Shown: piece after piece, positions 35,640 to 64,000 of the stretch
How positions within the stretch are numbered: position 1 is the stretch's first letter
How the letters are laid out: each line of letters opens with the position of its first letter
Assembly: GCA_037039925.1 (NCBI GenBank)
Contig: JAXRKP010000161.1
Span: 150,001-214,000, forward strand
Reading direction: 5' to 3'
DNA: 64,000 bases
Source of the DNA: Doris montereyensis
Lineage: Eukaryota > Mollusca > Gastropoda > Nudibranchia > Dorididae
Position numbers and translations under genes: made by a program
The notes under the pieces: generated by a model
The model's input: only the letters and a program-made list of their open reading frames with translations
Databases searched by the model: none
What the model was told of the DNA's origin: nothing

Positions 35640-36350
35640 CCCGGTGTTGGAGGACCAAAATATAGTTACATTTTTGATTGTCCTAATACGTTGCTAGTAG
35701 TCTCTTAAATGTGTCAATGTTAGTAGAATCGATGGTATCTTGACTGAGAGAATTCCAGATATGGGTGTGGATGAAAAAAAAACCGAGTGCAGATGGGCGA
35801 CGACTTTGGATTTCGGAATTGTCAGTTCTTTGTTGTGGCTTCTTGTATGTGGCTGCTGGTGGTGGTTTATTGTGTGGGGAAGATATTGTTCATAATGGTG
35901 TTTACTACTTTGAGCATGGCTGTGGCCTTTGCTCTTCTTCGTCTCACAGCCAGCGGTTTGACTCCAAGTTTCTTCACAAGGTGTGATGAGTTGGCAGAGA
36001 CGCGTTGTATTGGTGTCTCCTGGACCTTCTCCAGCTCTGTTATTAATTCACTCTTGTGGAGGTCCCAAAGAACACATGCATATTCGAGAATAGGTCGAAC
36101 TAGTGCCGTATAACATGTGGCTTGGATAGATACTTGACATTTGTTCAGGTTTCTCCAGATGAAGGCGCTTGTTTTGTGAGCTTTCGAGACGATACCTCGG
36201 AACGTATTTGTTCCATTTGAGACATATAGTCATAATATTGTACCGCTGAATCCATCCTGACGAAACGAAACTCTTAATTTTTGTTTTTCTGCAATGGTGA
36301 ATAAACATTGTCATTTCCTTAAAATGTTCGTCTTTATGTCGCTTCATATG
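35640..36350 (-). mobile_element. 3' part of a CR1/Jockey-like LINE
   Basis: The minus strand reads ATCYTALVRPILEYACVLWD near 36100-36050, the usual post-RT motif of these LINEs, followed by a degenerate continuation. Five-prime truncated and broken. It differs from the plus-strand CR1-like copy at 28.5 kb. Confidence 0.7.
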
Positions 36351-36970
36351 GATTTTCAGATTGGAAATAAAAATGCATCATCTGTTTTTAGAGTTTGCAA
36401 ATTATCTCTGTAAATGAGATAATTGCTTGATATACTTGCGTTTTATCGTTTAATGACAGAACTGACAGGTCGACGGTATTCAAAAAATGTTGCGTTTGAA
36501 ATGTGCTAAAATAAGGCACATTGCAAAAAGATAAGTGGGAGAGGAAAAACATGAAAATGTTGATAGGGACTAAAAGAAGTTTTCACTCAAGTTAGATCTA
36601 CTTGTATGATTTTAGACAGAAAAAAACGTAAAGGGAGGGTAACTGCAAAGTTATCGTTGGAAAAATAAAGGGATATTAAACAGCAAAAAACAATTTTCAC
36701 GATGTAGATCTTGGCTACGTTTTTAGACACGTAGGGAAAATGCTAGCTCAGGCACCTGGGATTTCCTGCATTGGATGAAAGACCTTCAGCTTAAAAATAC
36801 CAATTATGTGAACCAATGAAATTCGCGATAGGATTTTGTGCTGCTTCCCTGCGATTTCAAGATGGCGTGATACTATAGTTCATTGTAACGTTCATACTGA
36901 AAAACAGGCTGCTTTGTAAGTTAAAGTGAAAAAGACATAATACTTTCTACAATAACAGCGAACAACGAAT
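36351..36970 (+). promoter_or_regulatory. UBR5 upstream region with YY1-like site
   Basis: No transposon is recognised here. CAAGATGGCG at 36858-36867, 104 bases upstream of the ATG, matches the YY1 consensus common just downstream of TATA-less housekeeping starts. No TATA box is evident. Promoter function is inferred from position. Confidence 0.5.

Positions 36971-64000
<27,030 letters not shown>

Overview
This is a 64 kb piece of an animal nuclear genome. Genes are split into many short exons with GT..AG introns, and the DNA is AT-rich and crowded with LINEs, SINEs, DNA transposons, minisatellites and long CT/GA microsatellites. The repeat style and protein similarity suggest a lophotrochozoan, most likely a gastropod mollusc. 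That placement is an inference, not proven by the window.

Two protein-coding genes are visible, arranged head to head. On the minus strand, about 1-17810, lies a 12-exon gene (at least) for a J-domain (DnaJ/HSP40) protein. Its J-domain is N-terminal, followed by a Ser/Pro linker, a Lys/Glu-rich coiled coil and a Gln/Pro-rich C-terminal part that runs off the left edge. On the plus strand, from 36971 to beyond 64000, lie the first 28 recognisable coding exons (about 1,465 codons) of UBR5, the HECT E3 ubiquitin ligase (EDD/hyd orthologue). They cover the N-terminus, UBA domain, RCC1-like and small beta-barrel region and the zinc-binding UBR box. The MLLE and HECT domains must lie to the right of the window.

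The roughly 19 kb between the two start codons (17811-36970) is almost entirely mobile or repetitive. It holds an inverted-repeat (foldback) element directly upstream of the DnaJ start, two antisense copies of one APE-type LINE (18.7-21.7 kb and 31.0-34.4 kb), an 890-bp TIR element with a large internal palindrome, a decayed CR1/Jockey-like LINE carrying a 43-bp minisatellite, and fragments of further LINEs.

Introns hold more insertions: a TIR-bounded Tigger/pogo element (2113-4207), a 2.7 kb minisatellite split by a foldback element (8.97-11.7 kb), two related MITE-like sequences, an internally deleted LINE derivative (40.9-41.5 kb), tRNA-derived SINEs (42.2, 49.2, 55.9 and 58.9 kb) and a BED-finger hAT transposase remnant (61.1-62.2 kb).

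Both host genes need single-base corrections, mostly in homopolymers, to stay in frame while all their splice sites look intact. The simplest reading is residual indel error from long-read sequencing, but it affects every automatic gene model here. I found no convincing undescribed functional system. The most unusual items are the J-domain protein's architecture, the minisatellite grown out of a reverse-transcriptase motif, and the head-to-tail LINE arrangement.
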